Source: Paraburkholderia caribensis (GTDB taxonomy: Bacteria; Pseudomonadota; Gammaproteobacteria; Burkholderiales; Burkholderiaceae). Taken from it: a stretch of DNA of 64,000 nucleotides. Location: the NCBI RefSeq assembly GCF_002902945.1, contig NZ_CP026102.1:744001-808000 (forward strand). The letters are read 5' to 3'. Positions 9,448-18,887 of the stretch are shown here, in pieces. The stretch's first letter is position 1; every line of letters begins with the position of its first letter. Both the position numbers and the translations under genes were made by a program. The notes under the pieces are model-generated. The model worked only from the letters and a program-made list of their open reading frames with translations. It had not been told where the DNA came from and made no database searches.

Positions 9448-9744
9448 CGGGCGGTTGTGACTGAAGCCGAAGCCGTCGTCTGCGACGGACGATGGCTGAT
9501 TTTTCTTAATGCAAGTGCGTTCAAACCAAGACAGTTTTAAGAAAATTAAGAGTTAACCGATTCGGCTCGCGTCCTCCGCCCCGTAAACTTTAAAAATCAC
9601 TTGTCGGGCTGCGCGGCGCGATGGAGCGACCAGCCGGTCGCGGGATCGATCGATCCATCTTTGCCTCGCCACGCGCCGTAGCCGTGCCTTCCCGGTACAG
9701 CCGCTCATGCCCGCCGCCCTTTGATTCCAACGCGAGAACCTGAC

Positions 9745-11190
9745 GTGAAACATCTGCGATCATTCCTCGCGCGCAGGCAGGGCATCTCTATGGCAGCGGT
9801 TCGTCCGCTGTCCGTCAAACGCAAGGCGCTTTCGAGCGCGGCCGCTTTTTCGGCATTGTGGATCGGTGCTTCCGTCGTGCCTGGCACGTCCACCGCCGTG
9901 GCCGCCCCGAAGGCACACAAGCATGGTTTCGCTCACAAGCAGCGGCGCCATCATGCACTTGCACAAGAGATGACATTGCCGGGCGCGCAACCCGCCACTT
10001 CGTTCAATGCCGCAGGACCTTCGGCGCGCGACGCCGATCGCGCGCTGGCCGAATCCATTGCCCAATCGGCCGACGATGCATCGCCGGCGCCTGCCGCCGC
10101 TCACCCGGGCGACCCGGCCACGCTCGCGCCCGCATACTCGACGGCCTCGATCAACGTGCGGATGCCGTCGAACGAACTGGTGCTCGGCACGGTCTGCGCC
10201 ACCACGCCGACGATGTGCGTACCCGTTGCGCATGATCGCTCCGACGATGGTCACGAATGGTCGGGCCGCGTGACGCCCGAAGGCGCATCGGGCGATGTTG
10301 CACGGGCGACGACGCCATTCGGCGACGCCGCCGGTTTCGGCATGAGCCACGATGAGCTTCGCTCGAGCGCCGGCCCGATCAGCACCACGCTGCGCGAGTC
10401 GCTCGCACAAGCGGGTTTTCCGGCGACGGTCGTTGCGCAAATCGGCGGGATCTTTGCTGGCCGCGTGGATGTCGATGCGCCTGCGCAGGCGGGCGACGAA
10501 TACCGGATCGTGATGGACGCAATGAGCGAATCGGGTGCATCGCGCATTGCTTCGCTAGAAGTCCGCCTGAACGGCCGCACCTACGACGCCCTCTGGTTCA
10601 CCGCGCCGGGCGCGTCGCAAGGCGCGTACTACACGCTCGACGGCGGCCTGATCGCGAGCGAGCCGTTCGCGATGCCGCTCGACTACCGGCGCGTGAGTTC
10701 GCCGTTCGGCATGCGCATCCATCCCGTCTTCGGCGAGCCGCGCTTTCACACGGGCGTCGATCTGACCGCGCCCGCCGGCACACCGATCTACGCGGCAGCC
10801 GCGGGCACCGTCGAGACGGCGGTCAACGGCCATGGCTACGGCAAGCACATCGTTTTGCGTCATGACGACGGTTATTCGACCTACTACGCGCATCTGTCGC
10901 TGTTCGCGGGCGCGCTGAAGGCCGGTCAGCGTATCGAGCAGGGACAGCTGATCGGCTATGTCGGCCGCACGGGCACGGCAACCGGGCCGCACCTGCACTT
11001 CGAAGTGCGCAAGGACGACCATCCCGTCGATCCGCTGACGCTCACTGCGCGTCAGTTCGTCGCGCCGCTGTCGGGCGCCGCGCGCGTCGCCTTCAACGAG
11101 CGCGTCGAGGCTGCCCGCACGAGCCTTGCGGCGCTGCCGTCGCCGGCTGTGCGGATTGCCCTGATTCTCCAGCCGCCGCGCTTCTTCTGA
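9745..11190 (+). CDS. M23-family metallopeptidase, exported
   Basis: A cell-wall-active endopeptidase of about 481 aa. The C-terminal M23 domain (about residues 325-435) keeps the zinc ligands: FHTGVD supplies His and Asp, and PHLHFEVR supplies the H-x-H pair. YYAHLS is also present. The N-terminus has a long basic region followed by a hydrophobic stretch and VAA-type cleavage site. The middle is Ala/Thr-rich and has an OapA/LysM-like linker region. I chose the GTG at 9745 because GAGAACC lies in front of it; a TTG at 9721 or the ATG at 9790 is possible. The likely substrate is peptidoglycan cross-bridges. Confidence 0.85.
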   Translation: MKHLRSFLARRQGISMAAVRPLSVKRKALSSAAAFSALWIGASVVPGTSTAVAAPKAHKHGFAHKQRRHHALAQEMTLPGAQPATSFNAAGPSARDADRALAESIAQSADDASPAPAAAHPGDPATLAPAYSTASINVRMPSNELVLGTVCATTPTMCVPVAHDRSDDGHEWSGRVTPEGASGDVARATTPFGDAAGFGMSHDELRSSAGPISTTLRESLAQAGFPATVVAQIGGIFAGRVDVDAPAQAGDEYRIVMDAMSESGASRIASLEVRLNGRTYDALWFTAPGASQGAYYTLDGGLIASEPFAMPLDYRRVSSPFGMRIHPVFGEPRFHTGVDLTAPAGTPIYAAAAGTVETAVNGHGYGKHIVLRHDDGYSTYYAHLSLFAGALKAGQRIEQGQLIGYVGRTGTATGPHLHFEVRKDDHPVDPLTLTARQFVAPLSGAARVAFNERVEAARTSLAALPSPAVRIALILQPPRFF

Positions 11191-11199
11191 CGCGGCAAT

Positions 11200-11230
11200 G
11201 CGCTGGCGCGCCCTGCGCCAGCGTTTCTTC
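11200..11230 (+). terminator. Rho-independent terminator after the M23 gene
   Basis: The stem CGCTGGCGC/GCGCCAGCG (11201-11209 and 11215-11223) has a 5-nt loop and is followed by TTTCTT. Confidence 0.75.
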
Positions 11231-11483
11231 CCTCTCATCGGTGCAGGTGCCGTGGCCCTTCTGCGGCGCACGGACTTGCGCACCCGTGCGCCGCAGGATT
11301 TAATACAGTCGATCCGATAGACGTTTGCGGTCCGGCACCCTTTGCGCGGATCGGCTGCACCGGCGCCGCGCCTCGAACGATCCATCCACGCCAGCCCGAA
11401 GCGGTCGCAGTCGCGACACGCCCCGGCGGCACGCGGTTGCAGTGCGCCCCGATGCAAGCTGTTTCACAAGAACGGAGAAAAGC

Positions 11484-12905
11484 ATGAAGGCCAGCACCAT
11501 CGCGGAACGGGAAGCCAGCGGGCGCGCGGCCCGCGAACACGCAAAACGCTCCAGTCACCGCGCCATCGGCCATATGCACCGCAATCCCGTCGATCTGCTG
11601 CGGCAAAGCAGCGAAGGCCGCGTCGAGCGTCTCGTGCCGCTGCGTTACGGGCGCATGGCCGTGTCGCCGTTCACCTTCTATCGCGGCAGCGCGATCCTGC
11701 AGGCGCACGATCTCAGCATGACGCCGCACACGCCGCTGACGCTGCCCATTTGCGGCGATGCGCATCTGCTGAATTTCGGCGGCTTCGCGACACCCGAGCG
11801 TCAGCTGATCTTCGATCTGAACGATTTCGACGAAGTATCCACCGCACCGTTCGAATGGGACCTGAAGCGGCTCGTCGCGAGCTTCGTGGTCGCCGCGCGG
11901 CACATGCGCTTCAGCAGCGGCGCCGCCTACGATCTGGTGATGACGGCCGCCAACCAGTATCGCGACCGCATGGCGCAGTACGCCGGATGCGGCGCGCTGG
12001 AGCTGTGGTACGAACGCATCACGTTCGATCGCATGGTCGATATGGCGGTGAACGCGGAGAATCGCCGGCTGATCCGTCGAGGGATGGAAAAGGCGGCCAC
12101 CCGCACGCACGAAAGCATGCTCGACAAGCTGTGCGAGCGCGAAGGCGACCGCTACGTGATGCGCGACATGGCGCCCAGCCTGTTCCACGTGCACGGCTCG
12201 GGCACATTGTTCGATGCCGAGGACGACTGGTTCCGGATCGGCGACTGGCGCAAGCTGATGCACGATACCTACGAAGGCTATCTCAAGACGCTCAACGAAG
12301 ATCGGCGCGAGCTGCTGGAGCAGTTCGTGCCGCACGATCTCGCATTCAAGGTGGTCGGCGTCGGCAGTGTCGGCACGCGCTGTCTCGTGCTGCTCACCGT
12401 CGATCCCCTCGGCAAGCCGCTCTTTCTGCAGATCAAGGAGGCGCGGCGCTCGGTGATCGCGCAGCATTTCAAGGCGGGGCCGCGCAAGTCCGAGCCGAAG
12501 CACGAGGGCGAGCGCGTCGTGCTGGGCCAGCGCATGCTGCAGGCAGCTAGCGATATCTTTCTCGGCTGGTCGACGGGTCCGGCGGGCCGGCATTTCTACT
12601 TCCGGCAATTGCGCGACATGAAGCTGACGCCGAGCGTCGATCTGTTCGACGTCGACCAGTTGAACGGCTATGCGCGGCTATGCGGCTGGGCGCTGGCGCG
12701 CGCGCACGCGAAGGCGGGCGGCAAGGCGATCGAGATCAGCGCGTATATTGGACGCAGCGACCAGTTCGCGGAAGCGCTCGCCGGGTATGCGGCGGCGTAT
12801 GCGGATCAAGTCGAGCGGGATTATGACGTGTTCATGAAAGCGTGCCGAAGCGGCGAACTCGAGGCGCGCACCGACGAGGACATGGCCGCCGATTTCCGCA
12901 TTTGA
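11484..12905 (+). CDS. DUF2252 family protein
   Basis: A 473-aa soluble protein of the DUF2252 family. Recognisable segments are FYRGSAILQAHDL, CGDAHLLNFGGFATPER and FDLNDFDE, which resemble the kinase-like/aminoglycoside-phosphotransferase fold; the His-Asp and Asn-Asp residues here are the family hallmarks. Function is unknown. The open frame runs 159 bases further upstream, but the ATG at 11484 has CGGAGAAA as its ribosome binding site and gives the normal family length. Confidence 0.85.
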   Translation: MKASTIAEREASGRAAREHAKRSSHRAIGHMHRNPVDLLRQSSEGRVERLVPLRYGRMAVSPFTFYRGSAILQAHDLSMTPHTPLTLPICGDAHLLNFGGFATPERQLIFDLNDFDEVSTAPFEWDLKRLVASFVVAARHMRFSSGAAYDLVMTAANQYRDRMAQYAGCGALELWYERITFDRMVDMAVNAENRRLIRRGMEKAATRTHESMLDKLCEREGDRYVMRDMAPSLFHVHGSGTLFDAEDDWFRIGDWRKLMHDTYEGYLKTLNEDRRELLEQFVPHDLAFKVVGVGSVGTRCLVLLTVDPLGKPLFLQIKEARRSVIAQHFKAGPRKSEPKHEGERVVLGQRMLQAASDIFLGWSTGPAGRHFYFRQLRDMKLTPSVDLFDVDQLNGYARLCGWALARAHAKAGGKAIEISAYIGRSDQFAEALAGYAAAYADQVERDYDVFMKACRSGELEARTDEDMAADFRI

Positions 12906-13097
12906 CGGAGATTGGGCGTCCGGCGTTGGCGCTGGAATCCCGCCGACGATGGCGCGCGTTCGCCAGCCTGTGTCCGATGGCGCGCGTCCCGAAACGGTAC
13001 AGTCGCGGCATGCGACGGGAAAAGGGGCAGGGGCCGCATGTCGTCTGTAGCGAGCAGTAGCAGCGTACCGTGGTGCTAACTCTGATCGGAGGTTTGC

Positions 13098-13349
13098 ATG
13101 CTTTCCCTCATTGGCACAATAGTCGTCGGGTTGATCGTCGGTCTGATTGCGCGCGCGCTCAAGCCGGGCGACGACAGCATGGGTTGGATCATGACGATCA
13201 TTCTCGGCATTGCCGGCTCGCTGATCGCGGGCTATGTCGGGCGCGCGCTCGGCTGGTATCAGCCGGGGCAGGCGGCGGGCTGGATCGCGTCGATCATCGG
13301 CGCAATCGTCCTGCTCGTGATCTACCACCTGGTCCGGCGGCGCGCCTAG
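13098..13349 (+). CDS. GlsB/YeaQ/YmgE family stress membrane protein
   Basis: An 83-aa protein with three hydrophobic segments and the family's glycine-rich pattern (GLIVGLIARALKPG, GIAGSLIAGYVG). It belongs to the transglycosylase-associated (GlsB/YeaQ) family of inner-membrane proteins linked to stress responses. A consensus GGAGG lies 6-7 nt before the ATG. It converges with the polysaccharide deacetylase gene, leaving only 31 bp between stops. Confidence 0.9.
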   Translation: MLSLIGTIVVGLIVGLIARALKPGDDSMGWIMTIILGIAGSLIAGYVGRALGWYQPGQAAGWIASIIGAIVLLVIYHLVRRRA

Positions 13350-13380
13350 GCGTTCGACCTGCCGCGCGCGGCGCTGTCCG

Positions 13381-14241
13381 TCAGGCGTCGCGCGCCTCGC
13401 GCAGCGTCACGAAGCGCAGTCCGCGCGCACGCACGGTCTCGATCAGACGCGGCAGCACGTCGAGCACGACGGGCTGGCCCGACGCGTCCTTTGCTGCGCT
13501 CGCGTCGTGCAGAAGCAGGATGTCGCGCGCGGCGAGCCCATCGACGAGCCGTTCCAGCACGCGCTGCGGGTTGCGCTCGCGGGTGTCGAAGCCGCGCCGC
13601 GTCCAGGCGGCGAGCCGCAAGTCGAGCTTTTGCAGCACCGGCTCGAGAAATACGTTGCGCAGGCCGGCGGGCGCACGGAAAAACAGCGGGCGTTCGCCCG
13701 TCACCGCTTCGAGCGTGTGCTGCGCGGCGTCGATTTCCCGCGTCAGCCCGCGCGGCAGCGTGACCGAAAACGTGTGAACGTGGACCTGCGAGTGGTTCTC
13801 AACCGCGTGTCCGCGCACGACGATCTCGCGCATCAGCGCCGGATGACGCTGCGCACGCGCGCCGATGCAGAAGAACGTCGCGCGTACGCCGTGCGCGTCG
13901 AGCAGGTCGAGCACTTGCGGCGTGACGACCGGGTCGGGGCCGTCGTCGATCGTCAGCGCGACGGCGTCGGCGTTGCGTGCCGTGTCGGGCAGGCGCGTCC
14001 AGTTCGGGCCGAGCAGCGACGAGCGCGGCCACAAGCCGATCGTCACGACGACCATATGACTCGCCAAGATGCCGGCGAGCCACCACGGCCAGGCGATGGG
14101 CGTGAGCGCCCAGCCCGCGAGCATCGCGGCGTGCCACGCGATCGTGGCGTTGAACATCGGCGGATTGCCCGTGCGGGGCCAGCGGCGCGCGGGCGCGGCA
14201 CTAGCGGCGGCGCCCGGCAGCGGCGGATTCGGTTGATTCAT
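13381..14241 (-). CDS. Polysaccharide deacetylase family protein
   Basis: A 286-aa NodB-homology (CE4) enzyme that probably removes N- or O-acetyl groups from a cell-envelope polysaccharide. Motif 1 is LTIDDGPDP with the metal-binding Asp; motif 2 is ENHSQVHVH with two His ligands; motif 3 is RAPAGLRN. Two hydrophobic segments precede the catalytic domain (about residues 25-70), suggesting membrane anchoring. I set the start at the ATG at 14241; the frame continues upstream through the tandem-repeat region but with unlikely composition. It is divergent from a LysR gene. Confidence 0.82.
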   Translation of the reverse strand: MNQPNPPLPGAAASAAPARRWPRTGNPPMFNATIAWHAAMLAGWALTPIAWPWWLAGILASHMVVVTIGLWPRSSLLGPNWTRLPDTARNADAVALTIDDGPDPVVTPQVLDLLDAHGVRATFFCIGARAQRHPALMREIVVRGHAVENHSQVHVHTFSVTLPRGLTREIDAAQHTLEAVTGERPLFFRAPAGLRNVFLEPVLQKLDLRLAAWTRRGFDTRERNPQRVLERLVDGLAARDILLLHDASAAKDASGQPVVLDVLPRLIETVRARGLRFVTLREARDA

Positions 14242-14409
14242 GATGCGTTCGGTCTGCTGGATTCCGTTTCGTCGTACCAGCAGGACAGTCGTGATGCTCG
14301 TCAAACGCGAACGATACCATTCGCGCGCGTCCCGTCTCGAAATTGGCAGGGTTGGAAAGAGATTTCGGGCGGCGGGCTCGAAGTATCGACGCAAAGGGGC
14401 ACGACGGAA

Positions 14410-14453
14410 CGGAACCGTAACGGAACCGTAACGGACCCGCAACGGCACCGTAA
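14410..14453. repeat. Four tandem 11-bp repeats (CGGAACCGTAA)
   Basis: Four directly repeated units, two identical and two with one to two changes, begin at 14410, 14421, 14432 and 14443. They sit between the divergent deacetylase and LysR genes, 61 bp before the LysR start. The period is close to one helical turn, as for a regulator that binds cooperatively along one face of the helix. Confidence 0.85.
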
Positions 14454-14513
14454 CAGACCCGGAGCCAGTATCCTTACCCCCTTTCCACCGACCCGCCGCC
14501 CCGAATCCGCGCC

Positions 14514-15389
14514 ATGCGCCTGCGCCACATCGAAGTTTTCCACGCCATCATGCGCACGGGCTCGCTGTCGAAAGCAGCCGAGCTGCTTTGCGTTTCGCAG
14601 CCCGCCGTCAGCAAGGTGCTCGCGCACGCGGAGCGTAGCACCGGCCTCACGCTGTTCAACCGCGTGCACGGCCGCCTTCAGCCGACGCGCGAGGCCGAGC
14701 TGCTGTTTTCCGAAACGCAGAAGCTGCAGGTCAATCTCGACAGCATCCGCGATCTCGCTCGCAATCTCGCGCTGCAACCCGAAGGGCATTTGCGCGTTGG
14801 TTGTCTGCCGAGCCTGGGTCTGAGCCTGATTCCGCCTGCCGTCGAGGCGTTTCGCGCGGCTTATCCGCGGGTGTCGCTGCGAATACAGACGCGTCATACG
14901 GAGGAACTGCTGAACGCGCTGCTCACACGCGATCTCGATCTGGCCGTCGCGCTGAATCCGCCGGCGCGGCCGGGCATCGCGTCCGCCGAGCTGGGGCGCA
15001 CGCCTGTCGTGTGCGTCGGCCCGCGCGATGAAGCCGCGGCCGACGCGCCAATGACGCTGCAAGCGTTCGTCGAAGGCGACTGGATCGGCATCGGCAATGC
15101 CGATCCGCTTGGCGAGATGATCGGCAATGCGCTGGAAGCACTGGGCCTCGACGGCCATGCGCCCGCCGTCGAGGCGCACACGTGGCACGTCGCCCGTGCG
15201 CTGGCCGCGCGCGGCATCGGCCATGCGCTGCTCGACGAGCTGACGGCGAAGAGCGGCGCGGAAGCCGTGACGGTGCGGCCGGTTACCCCGCCGTTGTCGG
15301 TCGGTGTGTTCGCCTTGTGGCGCGACGGCGGTCTGACGTCGCAGGCGGGCAGCGCGTTCGTCGACATGTTGCGCGCGCGTTTCGTATAG
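14514..15389 (+). CDS. LysR-family regulator
   Basis: A 291-aa LysR protein with the N-terminal helix-turn-helix (about residues 3-60, KAAELLCVSQPAVSKVL) and a substrate-binding domain. It lies 124 bp before the D-amino-acid dehydrogenase gene on the same strand and is divergent from the deacetylase. Regulation of the dadA-like locus is the likeliest role, inferred from position. Confidence 0.85.
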   Translation: MRLRHIEVFHAIMRTGSLSKAAELLCVSQPAVSKVLAHAERSTGLTLFNRVHGRLQPTREAELLFSETQKLQVNLDSIRDLARNLALQPEGHLRVGCLPSLGLSLIPPAVEAFRAAYPRVSLRIQTRHTEELLNALLTRDLDLAVALNPPARPGIASAELGRTPVVCVGPRDEAAADAPMTLQAFVEGDWIGIGNADPLGEMIGNALEALGLDGHAPAVEAHTWHVARALAARGIGHALLDELTAKSGAEAVTVRPVTPPLSVGVFALWRDGGLTSQAGSAFVDMLRARFV

Positions 15390-15513
15390 CCGCCGGCGGC
15401 GCGGCCCGTGCGCCCTTAACCGCAGGTTATGCAGCCGTGCATCTGGTCATTTGATACGCCGTTTTCGGCGCGCCACACTCGGCTGCCATGTCATCGCAAG
15501 GTAGTGAGCATTC

Positions 15514-16764
15514 ATGCATGTCTGTGTCCTCGGAGCGGGCGTCGTCGGACTGACGACGGCCTGGAGCCTGGTCCGCGACGGCCACGACGTCACGATCGTC
15601 GAGGCGCGCGGCGGCGCGGCGCTGGAAGCGAGCTTCGCGAACGGCGGCCAGCTCAGCTACAGCTACGTCGCGCCGCTCGCCGATCCCGCCGTGCTGCCCA
15701 AGCTGCCCGCCTGGCTAGTGCAGCGCGACTCCGCGCTGCGCTTCATTCCGCGCCTGGACGTGCAGCAGTGGCGCTGGTGTGCCGCGTTTCTGCTCGCATG
15801 CCGCAGCCGCCGCGCGCGGCAGACGGCGCTCGAAATGCTGAGCCTCGGCGCGCTCAGCAAGGCGGCGCTGCATGAGATCGTCGAGCGCGAGTCGATTGCG
15901 TTCGACTACGTGCGCAATGGCAAGCTCGTCGTCTATCGCGACCCGCACGAGTTCGAGCGCGCGCGCCGCAAGATGGAACTGCTGGTCGCGGCGGGCTCGG
16001 ATCAGCGTGCGCTCGACGGCCACGCGTGCGTCGCGCTCGAACCCGCGCTCGCGCACGCACAGCCGCTGATCGCGGGCGGCATCCATACGCCGTCGGAAGA
16101 AGCGGGCGATTGCCATCGCTTCGGCGTGGCGCTCGCGGATGCGCTGCAGCGGCGCCATCGCGTGACGATCCGCTACGAGACGCCCGTGAGCGAACTCGTC
16201 CACGCAGACGGGCGTATCGTCGCGGCGCGCACAGCGGCGGGCGATATCGAAGCCGATGCGTTCGTCGTCGCGCTCGGGCTGGGCAGCGTGCCGTTGCTCG
16301 ATGCGCTTGGCGTGCGTCTGCCTGTGTATCCGCTGACGGGCTACAGCCTCACGATTCACCCCGCCGATCCGCTGCATACGCCGCACGTCAGCGTGACGGA
16401 CCTGCATCGAAAGATCGTATATGCGCCGCTTGGCGGGCGTCTGCGGATTGCGGGCATGGTCGAGATCGCGGGCCTGAGCGATGCGCAGCGGGCAGGGCGC
16501 GTCGAACTGCTGAAGCGCCAGGCGCAGGAAATCTTCCCCGCTGCCGGCGACTACGCGAGCGCGCAGACCTGGTGCGGCCATCGTCCCGCCACGCCCGATT
16601 CGAAGCCGCTGATCGGCAGAACGCCGTACGGCAACCTCTGGCTCAACACGGGCCACGGCGCGCTGGGCTTCACGCTCGCGTGCGGCAGCGCGCGGGTGAT
16701 CGCGGATATGATTGCGGGCCGCGCGCCGTCCGTCGATGTCGATGCCTACGCATACGACCGCTGA
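15514..16764 (+). CDS. dadA: FAD-dependent D-amino-acid dehydrogenase
   Basis: A 416-aa DAO-family flavoprotein. The N-terminal Rossmann motif GAGVVGLTTAWSL binds FAD. The C-terminal GHGALGFTLACGSAR is the conserved DadA/glycine-oxidase closing motif. The enzyme oxidises D-amino acids to 2-oxo acids and ammonia, passing electrons to the respiratory chain at the inner membrane. The gene is followed by an amino-acid-binding protein and an SDR, in what looks like an amino-acid uptake and oxidation unit. Several DadA-like paralogues are usual in this group, so the gene symbol is a family-level name. Confidence 0.82.
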   Translation: MHVCVLGAGVVGLTTAWSLVRDGHDVTIVEARGGAALEASFANGGQLSYSYVAPLADPAVLPKLPAWLVQRDSALRFIPRLDVQQWRWCAAFLLACRSRRARQTALEMLSLGALSKAALHEIVERESIAFDYVRNGKLVVYRDPHEFERARRKMELLVAAGSDQRALDGHACVALEPALAHAQPLIAGGIHTPSEEAGDCHRFGVALADALQRRHRVTIRYETPVSELVHADGRIVAARTAAGDIEADAFVVALGLGSVPLLDALGVRLPVYPLTGYSLTIHPADPLHTPHVSVTDLHRKIVYAPLGGRLRIAGMVEIAGLSDAQRAGRVELLKRQAQEIFPAAGDYASAQTWCGHRPATPDSKPLIGRTPYGNLWLNTGHGALGFTLACGSARVIADMIAGRAPSVDVDAYAYDR

Positions 16765-16798
16765 TTTCGTTGCACACACATCCATAACAGGAGACACC

Positions 16799-17707
16799 AT
16801 GAAAAAAACGATGATGAAGCATGCAACGCTCGCGGCACTGATCGCGGCCACTCTCGCCGGCGGCAATGCGCGGGCGCAGGACTCGAGTGCGACCTTGAAG
16901 AAGATCCGCGAAACGGGCGCGATTTCGCTCGGCGTGCGCGAATCGTCAGTGCCGTTCTCGTACTACGACGAACAGCAGCATGTGATCGGCTACTCGCAGG
17001 CGATCGCGTTGAAGATCGTCGACGAGGTGAAGAAAGAGCTGAAGATGCCGGACCTGAAGGTTCGCGAGATTCCCATCACGTCGCAGAACCGCATCCCGCT
17101 CGTGCAGAACGGCACGATCGATATCGAATGCGGCTCGACCACGCATACGAAAGAGCGCGACAACCAGGCCGCGTTCTCGAACAGCTTTTTCCAGTACGGC
17201 GTGCGCATGATCGTGAAGAAGGACTCGGGCGTGAAAGACTTCGGCGATCTCGCCAACAAGACGGTCGTGACGACGGCGGGCACGTCGGAAGAGCGTCTGC
17301 TGCGGCAGATGAACGCCGAGAAGTCGATGAACATGCGCCTCATCAGCGCGAAGGATCACGCCGAGTCGTTCCTCAACGTCAAGACGGGACGCGCCGTCGC
17401 GTTCGTGATGGATGACCCGCTGCTGTACGGCGCGAAAGCGAAAGAGGCGAACGCCGACGACTACGTGATCACGGGCACCTCGCCGATGTCCGAAGTGTAT
17501 GGCTGCATGTTCCGCAAGGACGATCCGGGCTTCAAGAAACTGGTCGACGGTGTGATCGCGCGCTTGCAAACTTCCGGCGAAGCGGCGAACCTTTATCAGA
17601 AGTGGTTCACGCAACCCATTCCGCCGAAGGGCATCAACCTGAACTACCCGTTGTCGGCGGAGATGAAACAGCTGTTCGCGAAGCCGAACGACCGCGCGCT
17701 CGATTGA
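16799..17707 (+). CDS. Periplasmic glutamate/aspartate-type amino acid-binding protein
   Basis: A 302-aa solute-binding protein of family 3. The signal peptide ends at NARAQ (about residue 26). The mature domain has IRETGAISLGVRE, NGTIDIECGSTTHT and AFVMDDPLLYG, as in GltI/AatJ-type proteins that bind acidic amino acids. AGGAGA lies before the ATG at 16799. No permease or ATPase gene is adjacent, so it either serves a transporter encoded elsewhere or has a sensing role. Confidence 0.85.
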   Translation: MKKTMMKHATLAALIAATLAGGNARAQDSSATLKKIRETGAISLGVRESSVPFSYYDEQQHVIGYSQAIALKIVDEVKKELKMPDLKVREIPITSQNRIPLVQNGTIDIECGSTTHTKERDNQAAFSNSFFQYGVRMIVKKDSGVKDFGDLANKTVVTTAGTSEERLLRQMNAEKSMNMRLISAKDHAESFLNVKTGRAVAFVMDDPLLYGAKAKEANADDYVITGTSPMSEVYGCMFRKDDPGFKKLVDGVIARLQTSGEAANLYQKWFTQPIPPKGINLNYPLSAEMKQLFAKPNDRALD

Positions 17708-17756
17708 CGGGCCTGCGTCGCGCTGCATCGCGGGCCGCACGACCTGGAGAGACGGT

Positions 17757-18533
17757 GTGACGCAGACAGCAGAGACAACGCAAGCAGACAAAGTGGCGCT
17801 GGTGACGGGCGCGGGCAGCGGCATCGGCAAGGCGACGGCGCTCAAGCTGCTTGCCAGCGGCTATAGCGTCGTGCTGACGGGGCGCAGGCAGGCCCCGCTC
17901 GATGCGCTCGCAACCGATGCACAGGCACGCGGCCAGGACGCTCTCGCCGTCGCCTGCGACGTGACGGATGCCGCGAGCGTCGCCGCGCTGTTCGACACGA
18001 TCCGGCTGCGCTACGGGCGGCTCGACGTGCTGTTCAACAACGCGGGCCGCAATGCGCCGCCCGTCGAAATCGACCAGATCGAACTCGACGACTGGCGTTC
18101 CGTCGTCGATACCAATCTCACGGGCGTGTTCCTGTGCACGCGCGCGGCCTTCGCGATGATGAAGGCGCAAACGCCGCGCGGCGGCCGCATCATCAACAAC
18201 GGCTCGATCTCCGCGCATGCGCCGCGGCCGCACAGCATCGCGTACACGGCGACCAAGCATGCGATCACGGGTCTCACCAAGTCGGTCTCGCTCGATGGCC
18301 GGCCGTACGACATCGTGTGCGGCCAGATCGACATCGGCAACGCCGCGACGGAAATGGCCGAGCGGATGGCGCGCGGCGTGCCGCAGGCCAACGGCACGAT
18401 CGCCGTCGAGCCGCTGATGAACGTCGAACATGTCGCCGATGCCGTGCTGCATATGGCGAACCTGCCGCTGTCGGCGAACGTGCAGTTCATGACGATCATG
18501 GCGAGCAAGATGCCGTTCGTCGGCCGCGGATGA
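17757..18533 (+). CDS. Short-chain dehydrogenase/reductase
   Basis: A 258-aa classical SDR. The cofactor motif is TGAGSGIG (about residues 18-25), followed by NNAGR. The catalytic set is Asn, Ser in NNGSISAH and Tyr-Lys in YTATK. The GTG start at 17757 is preceded by CTGGAGAG at the right distance. It lies 49 bp after the binding-protein gene, likely in the same transcript. The substrate is unknown. Confidence 0.85.
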   Translation: MTQTAETTQADKVALVTGAGSGIGKATALKLLASGYSVVLTGRRQAPLDALATDAQARGQDALAVACDVTDAASVAALFDTIRLRYGRLDVLFNNAGRNAPPVEIDQIELDDWRSVVDTNLTGVFLCTRAAFAMMKAQTPRGGRIINNGSISAHAPRPHSIAYTATKHAITGLTKSVSLDGRPYDIVCGQIDIGNAATEMAERMARGVPQANGTIAVEPLMNVEHVADAVLHMANLPLSANVQFMTIMASKMPFVGRG

Positions 18534-18604
18534 CCCGCCTGTGACGCAACGCGGAGCGGGCACTCGACGTATACTTGACGCTTCCCGAACCACTGGAAGC
18601 AGAT

Positions 18605-18832
18605 GTGACTGCAGACGAGGCCATGCACCCGGGGGCGCCGGCCGCCGCCGATCCGCGCCCCACGCCGCCCACGCGGCCCGACCCCAGCGAATGCTGCAAT
18701 AGCGGCTGCGATCCGTGCGTGTTCGATCTGTACGCGGAAGAGGTCACGCGGTATCGCGCGGCGCTGGCGGCGTGGGAAGCGCGGCACGCGCAGCCGGTTG
18801 AGCACGAAGGCGAGCCGGGCAAGAAGCGCTGA
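18605..18832 (+). CDS. Oxidoreductase-like domain protein, 75 aa
   Basis: A small protein with the signature of the oxidoreductase-like N-terminal family (PF09791): a Pro-rich lead, then ECCNSGCDPCVFDLYAEE with four Cys that may bind metal. In other proteins this segment sits at the start of larger oxidoreductases; here it is free-standing, as in many proteobacteria. I set the start at the GTG at 18605 because GGAAG lies 5 nt upstream; TTG at 18575 and ATG at 18623 are alternatives. It ends 55 bp before the sirtuin gene. Confidence 0.75.
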   Translation: MTADEAMHPGAPAAADPRPTPPTRPDPSECCNSGCDPCVFDLYAEEVTRYRAALAAWEARHAQPVEHEGEPGKKR

Positions 18833-18887
18833 GCGTTCGCCTGTTGACCCGTTTGCAACCACTCTCTCGCGCCGCTTCATCGACTCT

